From Rhizobium sp. ARZ01 (GTDB taxonomy: Bacteria > Pseudomonadota > Alphaproteobacteria > Rhizobiales > Rhizobiaceae): a DNA stretch of 64,000 nt. The translations under genes were made by a program, and so were the position numbers. The notes below the pieces were generated by a model that saw nothing but the letters and a program-made list of their open reading frames with translations, ran no database searches and had not been told where the DNA came from. Within the stretch, counting starts at the first letter, position 1, and every line of letters starts with the position of its first letter. The stretch is from NCBI RefSeq assembly GCF_014851675.1, contig NZ_JACVAE010000002.1, forward strand, positions 124,001-188,000, read 5' to 3'. This document shows, piece by piece, positions 30,613 through 39,035 of the stretch.

Positions 30613-30665
30613 GCTCACCGCTCGGCGCGCGCCGGGTGTTAGCGTCAGGTTCCCTCCGAGGTTTT

Positions 30666-31286
30666 ATGGCTTTCGACGACAAGCTCATCCTGGCATCCGG
30701 TTCGCCGCGCCGCGTCGAGCTTCTGGCGCAGGTGGGCATCGAGCCCATGCGGCTGATGCCGATGGACATCGACGAGACCCCGAAGAAGTCGGAGCATCCC
30801 CGCTCGCTGGCGCGGCGTCTTTGCACCGGCAAGGCGGAAGCTGCCCTCACCGCAATCAAGGGCGATCCGGGCGCGCTAGGTAGCTACATCCTCGCCGCTG
30901 ATACCGTCGTCGCGGTCGGGCGGCGCATCCTCCCCAAGACCGAGATGGTCGATGAGGCATCCAGTGCGCTGCATCTCCTCTCCGGCCGCAGCCACCGTGT
31001 TTTCACCGGCATCTGCCTGATCACACCGGACAAAAAGGTGCGCCACCGCATCGTCGACACGAAGGTCCGTTTCAAACGCCTTTCCGGACTCGATATCGAA
31101 AGCTATCTTGCTTCGGGTCAATGGCGCGGCAAGGCGGGCGGCTATGCGATCCAGGGGATCGCCGGCAGCTTTGTCGTCAAGCTGGTCGGCTCCTACACCA
31201 ACGTTGTCGGCCTGCCGCTACAGGAGACGCTTTCGTTGCTTTCGGGCGAGGGCTATGACATCCACAGGCGCTGGGCCGAGGCCTAG
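30666..31286 (+). CDS. maf: Maf-like nucleoside triphosphate pyrophosphatase
   Basis: A 206-residue Maf/YhdE/YceF-type protein. N-terminal [12 protein letters not shown] and the later AADTVVAVG carry the active-site Arg and Asp. These enzymes hydrolyse modified or non-canonical NTPs to monophosphates. The ATG at 30666 follows a GAGG site; an upstream in-frame start at 30636 is less likely. yacG starts 16 bp after the stop. Confidence 0.92.
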   Translation: MAFDDKLILASGSPRRVELLAQVGIEPMRLMPMDIDETPKKSEHPRSLARRLCTGKAEAALTAIKGDPGALGSYILAADTVVAVGRRILPKTEMVDEASSALHLLSGRSHRVFTGICLITPDKKVRHRIVDTKVRFKRLSGLDIESYLASGQWRGKAGGYAIQGIAGSFVVKLVGSYTNVVGLPLQETLSLLSGEGYDIHRRWAEA

Positions 31287-31302
31287 GGTCAGGACCTGGA
31301 CA

Positions 31303-31509
31303 ATGCCGGAACATAAAGAAAAGCCGACAGCAAAAGTCGAGCCACTGCGCAAGAGCCGCCCCTGCCCCGAATGCGGCCGGGCCTCGGTGCGGGAGCACTA
31401 TCCCTTCTGCTCCGACCGCTGCCGCAACATCGACCTGAACCGGTGGCTGTCGGGCTCCTATGCCATCCCTGCCAGCGAAGACGAGACAAAGCCCCGCGAG
31501 GATGAATAG
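31303..31509 (+). CDS. yacG: YacG, zinc-finger DNA gyrase inhibitor
   Basis: A 68-residue protein with the YacG zinc knuckle: CPECGR followed about 16 residues later by CSDRCRNIDLNRWLSG, giving four Cys ligands. In E. coli YacG binds GyrB and inhibits gyrase. Position after maf is common in alphaproteobacteria. The tail is acidic and probably disordered. Confidence 0.92.
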   Translation: MPEHKEKPTAKVEPLRKSRPCPECGRASVREHYPFCSDRCRNIDLNRWLSGSYAIPASEDETKPREDE

Positions 31510-31687
31510 AACCTTCAGGCATTCACGGCGGAAAGATCAATTATTTCCGTAGCTTGCCAAAAGTTCTTTTTTTCCAATGAAATTCGCCGCTGGGGTCTGG
31601 ACACTGCCGAGCAAGATGTTATAACCCCGCTCGCTTCCGGGGCGAAACCAACCGCCCCACGGTTTCTGGATGGAAACCAGCAAGGAT

Positions 31688-31763
31688 GCCCGGATAGCTC
31701 AGTTGGTAGAGCAGCGGATTGAAAATCCGCGTGTCGGTGGTTCAAATCCGCCTCCGGGCACCA
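31688..31763 (+). tRNA. tRNA-Phe (anticodon GAA), CCA encoded
   Basis: A full tRNA: acceptor GCCCGGA pairs with TCCGGGC, D arm AGCTCAGTTGGTAGAGC, anticodon stem around loop TTGAAAA (anticodon GAA) and T arm GGTTCAAATCC, ending in ACCA. It is the left boundary of a 2-kb segment of decayed genes, which would suit a tRNA-associated insertion site, though no duplicated 3' end was found downstream. Confidence 0.97.
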
Positions 31764-31904
31764 TTAATTTCTCAAAGAAATTCAAATGGTGGACCGAAAC
31801 GTGGAGCGGCAAATTTGCTGATCCATGTCGCGTTTATGTTGCAACTGATTTCCCTTGATTTTCGACGTTCCTCGGTCACACTCGGCAGTTCCACGCGGTT
31901 CTAA

Positions 31905-32354
31905 ACCATGTGCTCGCCGGTCAGGGGTTTGAGAGTGTAACCGCTAGCGGGTCGGTGATCACTCTAAATGTAGACTCCGCCACGTATCCCGATAGGCATC
32001 ACCAATGTGCGGGACAACATTGGCAACCCCCCCGACGTCAATTTCGTCGACATCGACATCACAGAAGCTTCAGCGAGCATCGACCACTTTATCGACATCA
32101 TAGAATCCATGAGCCATAAGGTCACCGCTGGAGCCGCGGTTCTCGGCGCGCTCTTAACGCGAATCGAAAATGCAAACCGAATTCGCCACCACGATGATGG
32201 CAACCATCGACAAGGGTGTCGGTCGCCTCGTTGACGCAGATATGAACGAAGTCTCGACACGGCTATTGGCACTTCAGACGCAGGAGCAACTGGCCTACAG
32301 TCGTTGCAGATTACAAACTCGAACTCCGAGAACATTCCGCAGCTCTTCCGATAG
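31905..32354 (+). pseudogene. Flagellin C-terminal fragment, frameshifted
   Basis: Pieces in different frames line up with the C-terminal domain of rhizobial flagellins. They are DIDITEASASIDHFIDIIES and TAGAAVLGALLTRIE (31998-32164), then MATIDKGVGRLVDADMNE and LLALQTQEQL (32170 on), then GLQSLQITNSNSENIPQLFR and TAG (32292-32354). The breaks need one extra base near 32166 and one missing base near 32293, plus another shift near 31985. The N-terminal two thirds of a flagellin are absent. Only single-base indels separate the pieces, so decay seems fairly recent. It should make no functional filament protein. Confidence 0.8.
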
Positions 32355-32989
32355 GTGGCACTACGCCGCGGCCTGCGCCTGACTGCAGGCGATGCCGCTT
32401 TTCTCCTCCACCCACAGCATGAAATGCCCGCGTGGCGGCGGGGCCTCGATGACGAGCAATTCGAGCGATCATTCTCGCCGGAGCCGTTGCCGCCGGACCG
32501 CCATGGTCATCAATACCGGACAGTCGGTCGGGTGGTGGAGATCGCGGGAACATTCCGCTCTCGACGTCGTTTTTCTCTCTAGGCCTAAGCTGCTCTACCA
32601 TTCCCACGGCAAGCGAGCTTGGGTGCGGGCTTTAACCCACCTGCCATGCCGGCAGCGCCATACCGTCGGCATGCTGCGCCGGAATTGCGATGGGCTCCGA
32701 CTTAATCAGTTTTGGCAGGGGCGGCTGCACTGCGGACAATATTCGAGAAAGTGTGCGAATGTGAGTGCATTTCCAATCAGTCGGCCGTAGCCGACGAACT
32801 TGCCAAGCAGTTGACGCAGATGTTTCTGGCCGGAACCCACGAGCCAGCCGAGCTATTGGCGTCCATGCATGAGCGCCTCACCCGATGCATACGGCTCCGG
32901 AGCAACAGCAGTTTGCACGGTCCTACATTACATCGGGATCACTAGTCCAACGTGCAACTTCGGTCGTGGCCAGGTGCAGGAAGGGAACC
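32355..32989. other. Degenerate stretch without an intact gene
   Basis: No convincing intact gene is seen. One plus-strand frame (32712-32945) reads LRTIFEKVCECECISNQSAV then ELAKQLTQMFLAGTHEPAEL, which has coding-like composition but no start with a ribosome-binding site, so it may be a gene remnant. A short minus-strand frame ending near 32370 (HFMLWVEEKSGIACSQAQAAA) also looks like the end of a lost gene. No transposase, integrase or repeat was recognised. Confidence 0.4.
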
Positions 32990-33142
32990 ATGTCAGTACG
33001 CTTGATGCTGGTTGTTGTTGTGGCGGCCCTAGTCGCCTCAGTCGCGAGTATCCTTCTCCTCAAACGCGAGCCCGGCATCGGCAGTACGCCTCCGCCGGCC
33101 GAAGGCGGATCATCACATCCCCCCACGCGCACGGCGAACTGA
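32990..33142 (+). CDS. Possible 50-residue single-pass membrane protein
   Basis: An ATG preceded by a good Shine-Dalgarno sequence (CAGGAAGGG) opens a 50-codon frame: hydrophobic helix RLMLVVVVAALVASVASILLL, then a Pro/Gly/Ser-rich hydrophilic tail. It resembles a small membrane-anchored protein but matches no family I know. It lies 46 bp before the truncated haemoglobin gene on the same strand, and such small TM proteins can precede haem-protein genes, but this link is speculative. Confidence 0.45.
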   Translation: MSVRLMLVVVVAALVASVASILLLKREPGIGSTPPPAEGGSSHPPTRTAN

Positions 33143-33188
33143 CGACTACAGAAGTTTTATTCTTCCTCAGGTGAGCAAGGAGGTGACC

Positions 33189-33752
33189 ATGACACAGACT
33201 GTTTTGACTTCCATCACAAGACGAAGCCTTGTCGCAGGGCTGACAGCGGCGGTCGCCTCCATGGGTGCTATGGCGGGGATCGGTAACGCGCAGGCCAACC
33301 AAACCGCATCCGAAGAAAGTTTGTACGAGCGGCTGGGCGGCGTTTTCGTCATCGCTGCGGTGGTGGATCACTTCAGCGACGCCGTCGTGAAGAACCCTAT
33401 CGTCGGGCAGGAGTCCAAGAACCCGCAGTTGCGGGAATGGCACACCAAGAACCTGGGCCGCGCACAAGAGCGAGGTTACTGCCGGCTAAGTGGCGCGCGG
33501 CGGTGCCGTGTCAGCGCGTCATCTGGCCTTTTTCCGGATCGCGGCCGACAGGCATCAGCTCGTGCCCAGGCGGAGCCGGAAAGATCGTCGCTGCACTTTT
33601 TTCGCCTCTTGGTTGGCGTCATGGACGTCGGCAAGCGCGCGCTGCACATTTTTTCCGGTTGCGCCAGCACCGACGAACGCAACCGGCGGGACGCCTCCGC
33701 AGGTGAAGAAGGTGCTGCCGTAGTCGCTCATGACGATGGCGCGCTGGCCTAG
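33189..33752 (+). pseudogene. Truncated secreted group 1 haemoglobin gene
   Basis: The frame starts with a very strong ribosome-binding site (AAGGAGGTG) and a twin-arginine-like signal (TRRSLVAGLTAAVASMG, cleavage near AQA). It continues as a group 1 truncated haemoglobin (SLYERLGGVFVIAAVVDHFSDAVV, then REWHTKNLGR). Similarity stops at 33461, before the part that would hold the proximal haem His and the last helices. The rest of the open frame to 33752 is an Arg/Ser-rich reading of unrelated DNA. It is a 3'-truncated gene and is unlikely to bind haem. Confidence 0.72.
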
Positions 33753-33863
33753 CTTTTCCACGCATCTTCGGTTGCTCGCCTGCTGCGGGTGGCGGTTTGC
33801 AAGCATTGCCTGACCTAATGCTGCCCTAGGTGCATGCCTTAAGAGCCGGTCGGGTGCGATCAA
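33555..33863 (-). pseudogene. Unrecognised minus-strand fragment after the haemoglobin breakpoint
   Basis: The minus-strand frame contains LGQRAIVMSDYGSTFFTCGG followed by VPPVAFVGAGATGKN and ALADVHDANQEAKKVQRR, which has protein-like composition, unlike the plus-strand reading of the same DNA. There is no good start with a ribosome-binding site and the family is not recognised. It may be part of a gene that replaced the 3' half of the haemoglobin gene during a rearrangement. Confidence 0.3.
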
Positions 33864-33977
33864 TTGTCAAAAAAACGTTGTCGTTTGCCGCACTGCCGGG
33901 AACAAATCGGCCCTCTCATCCGTCATTGTTGCAGGTGCTTGTCACTGCACCTGCTCGGATTGGAGACCGAGCAAATT

Positions 33978-34004
33978 CCGGCGGGTTCGCCCGCCGGCTT
34001 TTTT
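33978..34004 (+). terminator. Intrinsic terminator with UUCG loop
   Basis: Arms CCGGCGGG (33978-33985) and CCCGCCGG (33990-33997) enclose the stable tetraloop TTCG and are followed by C and six T. The T-tract is on the plus strand, so it ends rightward transcription from the decayed segment just before the 3' end of the leftward peptidase gene at 34012. On the minus strand only a weak T-run follows. Confidence 0.8.
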
Positions 34005-34011
34005 GATGGAT

Positions 34012-35043
34012 TCAGCCCTGCTGGCGCAGCCAGTCCGCAAGCGATGCCCGCTTGGCGCCGCCTCTCCCCTGAAAGCCTTCGGCCGCACACAACGAGTTCA
34101 GGATCGCCTCCTGCGTCGCCTCGGTGGCGGCGCGGAAAAGCATGTCGATCCGATCCTCGTTCAGGGCAGTGATCGAGTAAAAGTCGTTCGGCTCGTCATG
34201 GTCAACGGTGACGCCGGTGGTAAAGCCGACAGCGATATCGCCGCTTCCATGCCCCCAGAAAGCGCCAAGGCGGGCGATACCGGCGCCGCAGCGGCGCGTG
34301 ACGCGCTTCAATTGCCGGTGCTCCATCGGCACGTCGGTGGCAAGCACGATCATGATCGAGCCCTTCTCCGCTTCATTCTTTACGCGCGGATCGGGATGGC
34401 GTCCGTCCGGCAGCACGAGGTCGCCAACGCGACCGAAGTTCGAGAGCACCAGCACGCCAAGGTGAAAGTCCCGGCCATCGAGCGCAATCCGACGCGAGGA
34501 TGTGCCGATGCCGCCCTTGAAGCCGAAGCAGGTCATGCCCGTGCCCGCGCCAACACTGCCTTCGCAGACCTCGCCCTCATGTGCGTTCGCCAGCGCGAGG
34601 CGAACGTGCTCCTCGGACACGGCCAACGCCTGAATGTCATTTAGCGGGCCATCGTTGCACTCGCCGACGACAGCATTGACTGTCGAAGTGGTGCGGCCGA
34701 TATCCGGATTGGCCGCAATCGCCTCGCGCACCAGCGCCGTGACGCAGGTTCCGACCGAAAGCGTATTTGTGAGCAGGATCGGCGTCTCGATCGTGCCGAG
34801 TTCATCGACCTGCACGAGGCCTGCGGACTTACCAAAGCCGTTTATCACCTCGGTGGCGGCCAGGACTTTCTTGCGGAAAAGGTTGCCGCCATGCGGCAGA
34901 ATGGCGGTGACCCCGGTATTCACGTCGCCGTCGCGGATCGTGTGGTGCCCCACCTGCACGCCCGGCACGTCGGTGATGGCGTTCTTCTCGCCAGTCGGCA
35001 GGATGCCGCAGGCGATCCCCAAATTGCGTGCTGCCATCGACAT
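34012..35043 (-). CDS. P1-family (S58, DmpA/BapA-type) aminopeptidase
   Basis: About 343 residues of the P1 N-terminal-nucleophile hydrolase family, whose members (DmpA, BapA) cleave themselves into two chains and act as L- or D-aminopeptidases, esterases or beta-peptidases. Family patterns: NAITDVPGVQVGHHTI near the N-terminus, GKSAGLVQVDELGTIETPILLTNT, NAVVGECNDG and GTGMTCFGFKGGIGTSSR around the expected processing region. No signal peptide, so probably cytoplasmic. The start at 35043 (MSMAARNLG) is used; the longer in-frame reading to 35127 lacks a site. It appears linked to the importer and D-amino-acid transaminase genes upstream. Confidence 0.85.
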   Translation of the reverse strand: MSMAARNLGIACGILPTGEKNAITDVPGVQVGHHTIRDGDVNTGVTAILPHGGNLFRKKVLAATEVINGFGKSAGLVQVDELGTIETPILLTNTLSVGTCVTALVREAIAANPDIGRTTSTVNAVVGECNDGPLNDIQALAVSEEHVRLALANAHEGEVCEGSVGAGTGMTCFGFKGGIGTSSRRIALDGRDFHLGVLVLSNFGRVGDLVLPDGRHPDPRVKNEAEKGSIMIVLATDVPMEHRQLKRVTRRCGAGIARLGAFWGHGSGDIAVGFTTGVTVDHDEPNDFYSITALNEDRIDMLFRAATEATQEAILNSLCAAEGFQGRGGAKRASLADWLRQQG

Positions 35044-35208
35044 GGCGTCTACCCTTCTGTGCTGCAGCCTCGAATGTCGTGTTACTTCAATCGCAGTCGG
35101 CTGGTGCTTGAATGCCTCGCGGCACACATGAATAGCCCCCCGGACCAGGTCGATCCAAGGGGGCCGGAGAACTTTGTCGGTCGGGGCAACGGCCGCAACC
35201 CCGTGGGA

Positions 35209-35952
35209 TCAAAGCCGGCCGGCTTCGATGATCCGCTTGAGGAAGGCTTGCGTGCGCTCGCCCTGCGGCGCTCCGAAGATCTGCGACGGTGGCCCCTCCT
35301 CGTAGACGACCCCGCCCTGAAGGAAGCAAACCTTGTCGGCCACCTCGCGGGCAAAGCCCATCTCGTGGGTGGCCAGCACCATCGTCATGCCCTTCTTGGC
35401 GAGATCGCGGACAATGTCCAGCACTTCGGAAACGAGTTCCGGATCAAGTGCCGAGGTGATCTCGTCGAGCAACAGCAGGGTCGGGTCCATCATCAGCGCG
35501 CGAACGATCGCCACGCGCTGCTGCTGGCCGCCGGAGAGGCGATCCGGATATTCGTTTGCCTTGTGATCCAGGCCGATGCGGGCAAGCAGCCCTTTCCCCT
35601 TCTCGACCGCCTCCTTCTTGTCCATGCCGAGCACCTTCAGCGGCGCCAGCGTGACATTCTCCATCACCGTCATGTGCGGAAAGAGATTGTAGCCCTGGAA
35701 AACGATGCCGATCTCGCGCCGCAGCATGTCTAGGTCGACGCCTGGGCCGGTGACGCGATCGCCATGCAGGCGAATTTCCCCTTCCTGGATCGACTCCAAT
35801 CGATTGATGCAACGAAGAAGCGTGGACTTGCCGCAGCCGGAGGGGCCGATCAGGCAGACGACCTGATGTTCCTCGATGTCGAGGGAGATGCCGGCCAGAA
35901 CTTCGACCGGTCCGTAGCGCTTGTATGCCTTGTCGATTTCGACGAGTGCCAT
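35209..35952 (-). CDS. Polar amino-acid ABC transporter ATPase
   Basis: A 247-residue GlnQ/HisP-type ATPase with Walker A GPSGCGKST, signature LSGGQQQR, and Walker B LLLLDEITSALD (Ile where most have Pro), then the switch His in ATHEMGF. It powers the adjacent permease. The start at 35952 is 25 bp after the permease stop; the in-frame extension to 36009 lies inside the permease gene in another frame. The substrate is not revealed by sequence alone. Confidence 0.92.
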   Translation of the reverse strand: MALVEIDKAYKRYGPVEVLAGISLDIEEHQVVCLIGPSGCGKSTLLRCINRLESIQEGEIRLHGDRVTGPGVDLDMLRREIGIVFQGYNLFPHMTVMENVTLAPLKVLGMDKKEAVEKGKGLLARIGLDHKANEYPDRLSGGQQQRVAIVRALMMDPTLLLLDEITSALDPELVSEVLDIVRDLAKKGMTMVLATHEMGFAREVADKVCFLQGGVVYEEGPPSQIFGAPQGERTQAFLKRIIEAGRL

Positions 35953-35977
35953 GTCTCTGAATTCCTTGCCTGCCGGC

Positions 35978-37081
35978 TCACGAGCGCATCTTGCGGCGGT
36001 CGCGTTCAATCAACTTGTCGACGAAGCGGGCCTGCGGGATGGTGAGGACGATGAAGATGATCGCGACCGTCGTGACGGCGGAGAGGTTGAAATAGTTGCT
36101 GGCGATGATCTTCGACTGGTTGAAGGCGTCGATCGTGCCGATGATGGCAACGAGTGCCGTATCCTTCTGCAGGCTGATGCAGTTGTTCATCAGCGGCGGA
36201 ACAATGCCGCGCACCGCCTGGGGAACGACCACGTAGCGCATCGTCTTGAAGTAGGAGAGGCCGAGGGAGCGGGCGGCGGCAATCTGGCTCGGGTGGACGC
36301 TCTCGATGCCGGCGCGGTAGACCTCGGACGTGTAGGCGCCGTAGGTCAGCGTCAGCGCGATGATTGCGTAAGCGTTCGACGACAGATCCTTCAGGATCGG
36401 CAGCCCGGTCAGTGGCAGGCCGAAGCCGATCAGATAGATGGTGATGATCGCCGGAAGCCCACGGAAGAGGTCACCGTAGATGATGGCGAGCGTGCGGATC
36501 GGTCGGCCCGCTTCGCCCGGCAGAGTGCGGGCAATGGCGACGACGAGCGCCCAGACCAGGATCAGGATGCAGGAAACGACGAAGATGAAAACGTTGGTGC
36601 CGAAGGCCTTCAGCACGGCGCCGGCGGATTTTGCAATCAGACCGACGTCGAAGAAGGTCCGGCTTACCGCCGCATCGTTTACGACGAGAAACCCGGCGAG
36701 CGCGCAGATGATCAGCAGCGCAGCCGAATAAGCGAGCGCCTTCCACGAGGTGTCGGACGCTTTTGCGCCAAGCTCGCGCCCAAGATAGATGTCCGAGGAA
36801 CCGGCGGATTGCCGCGACAGTTGCACGGCCCGCAGTGCTACTGCGACTACGAGGATAGGAAAGGTGACCGCAAGGATCGAGACCAGATTGACCGGCATGG
36901 CCGACCAGCCCTGGATCAGGACGTAGTTGCGGATGGAATAGACCGTGTAGACAACGGCCAGAAGCGTGAGGATCGAGCAGATCAGCGACACGAGGGCGCG
37001 TCTGCCATGGGTTTTCACCTGGTTGCGAGCGCGCCAGTTGCTGGCGCGCTCTCCCCCGGCTTCGACAGCCGATATGGTCAT
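35978..37081 (-). CDS. Polar amino-acid ABC transporter permease
   Basis: A 367-residue HisM-type permease with a long N-terminal part of several extra helices (about residues 25-170), then the usual five-helix core. The coupling EAA-like loop is visible in QIAAARSLGLSYFKTMRYVVVPQA. Only one permease gene is present, so it probably forms a homodimer. It lies between the binding-protein gene (20 bp gap) and the ATPase gene. Confidence 0.9.
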   Translation of the reverse strand: MTISAVEAGGERASNWRARNQVKTHGRRALVSLICSILTLLAVVYTVYSIRNYVLIQGWSAMPVNLVSILAVTFPILVVAVALRAVQLSRQSAGSSDIYLGRELGAKASDTSWKALAYSAALLIICALAGFLVVNDAAVSRTFFDVGLIAKSAGAVLKAFGTNVFIFVVSCILILVWALVVAIARTLPGEAGRPIRTLAIIYGDLFRGLPAIITIYLIGFGLPLTGLPILKDLSSNAYAIIALTLTYGAYTSEVYRAGIESVHPSQIAAARSLGLSYFKTMRYVVVPQAVRGIVPPLMNNCISLQKDTALVAIIGTIDAFNQSKIIASNYFNLSAVTTVAIIFIVLTIPQARFVDKLIERDRRKMRS

Positions 37082-37101
37082 GGGGTCTCTCTATTCTCGG
37101 T

Positions 37102-37962
37102 TCACTGCTTCCAGGCTGGGATGTCGTCCGGCGAGACACCGCCGAAGGATTCCAGCAGGTAGGCCTTCTCAAGCTGCTTCAGCGTACCGTCCGCCTTCAG
37201 CTCCTCCATCACCTTGTCGATGACCGGGTTGTTGGCCGAGCCCTTCTGATAGATGCCGGCCGTCTGGCCACCGGTGGAGTACTTGCCGAGCGTGACGAGC
37301 TTGCCGTTGGAGTTGGCAACCTGGCCGAGGACGATGCCGAGGTCGGTCATGACAGCGTCGACCTTGCCGGCGACAGCCGCGGTGAACATCGAACCCGTGT
37401 CGTCGAACACGTCAACCTGTTCGACCTTCAGCGTTTCCTGCAGGAACGGGATCATCGTCGTGCCGGCCTGGGTGCCCATGTGGCTCGTCTTGATCGTTTC
37501 CTCGTTCAGCGTCGAGCCGGCCTTCGCGGCGATGCCGTAGTCCGAGGAAGCATAGGGCATGGAGAAGTCGACGACCTTCTTGCGTGGCTCGGTGACCGAG
37601 ATCAGCGCGAGCGCAATGTCGAAGTCCTTGTTCTGGCCGGCGACAATAGAATCAAACGAGGCGTTGACCAGCTTGACCTTGTCGAGGCCGAGACGGTGGG
37701 CGATGTTGACCGCCATGCAGAACTCGAAGCCGTCCTTGATCGTCTCCGGCGTGTCGCCGTTGAACTGACCCACGGCCGGCAGGTTGATGATGACGGTGAA
37801 CTGACCCGGAACGGCCGGGGTGATCGAAGCCGTCCCCTTCTGGCCGGTCAGCGGGCAATCGCCGTAGCCTTCCGCTGCCATTGCCGTACCGGCAGAGAGG
37901 GCCAGCGAAGCGGCAAGCAAAGCACCGGTCGCAAAGCGTTTCGTGATGTTGGAAATGGTCAT
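37102..37962 (-). CDS. Periplasmic polar amino-acid binding protein
   Basis: A 286-residue family 3 solute-binding protein with a signal peptide (residues 1-30, cleavage near AMAAEG). Patterns typical of the family are DGFEFCMAVNIAHRL, DIALALISVTEPRKKVVDFSMPY and the AAVAGKVDAVMTDLGIV segment. Cys39 and Cys80 might form a disulphide. Ligand unknown; the adjacent D-amino-acid transaminase and P1 aminopeptidase suggest a D-amino acid or peptide-derived compound, which is inference. Confidence 0.9.
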   Translation of the reverse strand: MTISNITKRFATGALLAASLALSAGTAMAAEGYGDCPLTGQKGTASITPAVPGQFTVIINLPAVGQFNGDTPETIKDGFEFCMAVNIAHRLGLDKVKLVNASFDSIVAGQNKDFDIALALISVTEPRKKVVDFSMPYASSDYGIAAKAGSTLNEETIKTSHMGTQAGTTMIPFLQETLKVEQVDVFDDTGSMFTAAVAGKVDAVMTDLGIVLGQVANSNGKLVTLGKYSTGGQTAGIYQKGSANNPVIDKVMEELKADGTLKQLEKAYLLESFGGVSPDDIPAWKQ

Positions 37963-38004
37963 GGTTCCCTTCCTTTATAGTCGTTGGCTTGAGAGGATCT
38001 TCGT

Positions 38005-38868
38005 CTACAGGAGCGGCTCGGAGTTCTTCAGGGCAAGCTCGAGATAGACGGTCTGCAGGCGGCGCGTGATCGGGCCGGGCTTGCCGTCCGCAATCGTCCG
38101 ATCCGCTATTCTTATGACCGGGGTTACAAGGCTGGATGCGCTGGTGAGGAAGGCTTCCTTCGCCTGATAGGCTTCCTCGACCGTGAACCGGCGCTCCTCG
38201 ATCGGCGCATCCAGTTCTTCCGCAATTTTCAGAATGGCCTGCCGCGTGCAGCCGGGCAGGACGGCATGGGAGTTCGGCCGGACGATGATCTTGCCGTCGG
38301 CAGTGACGATATAGGCCGTCGAGGATGCCCCCTCGGTGACAAAGCCGTCTTCCGTCAACCAGGTCTCGTGAAAGCCCTTACCCTTGGCCTGCTTCTTCGC
38401 CAGCACCTGAGCAAGCAGCATAACGGTCTTGATGTCACGGCGGGCCCAGCGCTGATCTTCCTGCACGTCCACCGCGACACCGTTCTGCACGGATGCAGCC
38501 CCCCGCAGGTTCTTGGCCTGGGTGAAAGCGACGAAGGTCGGCTGCATACCGTCGGCGAATCCGAAGTCGCGATCGGCCGCGCCGCGCGTCACCTGCAGGT
38601 AGACGACGCCTTCGCGCAACTCGTTTCGACGGATCAGCTCAGCCTGAATCTTCACGATTTCGGCGACCGGTACCGGCAGCGGGATCATGATTTCCTTGAG
38701 CGACCGCTCCAGGCGGGCAATATGTAGGTCATTGTCGATGAGACGGCCGTCGATGACCGCGCTCACCTCGTAAATACCGTCGGCAAAAAGAAACCCACGA
38801 TCGAAAATCGAAATCTGTGCAGCGTGCTCAGGCAGGTACTGCCCGTTCACATAAACGGTCCTGGTCAA
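38005..38868 (-). CDS. dat: D-amino-acid transaminase (fold-type IV PLP enzyme)
   Basis: A 287-residue class IV aminotransferase: VYVNGQYLPEHAAQISIFDRGFLFADGIYEV at the N-terminus, the PLP Lys in RRDIKTVMLLAQVLAKKQA, and the phosphate-binding LTSASSLVTPV near the C-terminus. The early motif VYLQVTRGAADRDFGF fits D-alanine transaminases better than branched-chain ones. It converts D-amino acids and 2-oxoacids, for D-amino acid breakdown or D-Ala/D-Glu supply. First gene of the leftward operon, divergent from the LysR gene. Confidence 0.85.
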   Translation of the reverse strand: MTRTVYVNGQYLPEHAAQISIFDRGFLFADGIYEVSAVIDGRLIDNDLHIARLERSLKEIMIPLPVPVAEIVKIQAELIRRNELREGVVYLQVTRGAADRDFGFADGMQPTFVAFTQAKNLRGAASVQNGVAVDVQEDQRWARRDIKTVMLLAQVLAKKQAKGKGFHETWLTEDGFVTEGASSTAYIVTADGKIIVRPNSHAVLPGCTRQAILKIAEELDAPIEERRFTVEEAYQAKEAFLTSASSLVTPVIRIADRTIADGKPGPITRRLQTVYLELALKNSEPLL

Positions 38869-38959
38869 GGCGAAAACCTCGGTAAATTGAGATGAAAAGT
38901 CCCTGGACCAAACGCTAGGGAAAAGGCTTCAGCCTGGCCAATGCTTTGTTTTTCAAGCT

Positions 38960-38978
38960 CTATGCATTTTTTGCATAG
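38960..38978. promoter_or_regulatory. Perfect 7-bp inverted repeat, probable LysR-regulator site
   Basis: CTATGCA (38960-38966) and TGCATAG (38972-38978) are exact reverse complements separated by TTTTT. This dyad size fits the T-N11-A site of LysR-type regulators. It lies in the 167-bp region between the divergent starts of dat and the LysR gene, closer to the latter, suggesting control of both. Binding is inferred. Confidence 0.6.
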
Positions 38979-39035
38979 GACAATTTTTTGTGCTTTGATA
39001 AGTGGCGCATCCCACGAAGGAGAGGCCGGCCCCCT

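Noticed and set aside
31688..34004. Genomic island with attachment sites at tRNA-Phe
   Set aside because: No integrase, transposase or copy of the tRNA 3' end was found downstream; only decayed fragments.
33978..34004. Terminator of the leftward P1 aminopeptidase gene
   Set aside because: The T-tract lies on the plus strand; on the minus strand the hairpin is followed only by a short weak T-run.
35921..37162. 413-codon plus-strand frame over the amino-acid permease
   Set aside because: Antisense shadow; extremely rich in Asp/Glu/Arg, as expected from reading hydrophobic membrane-protein codons backwards.
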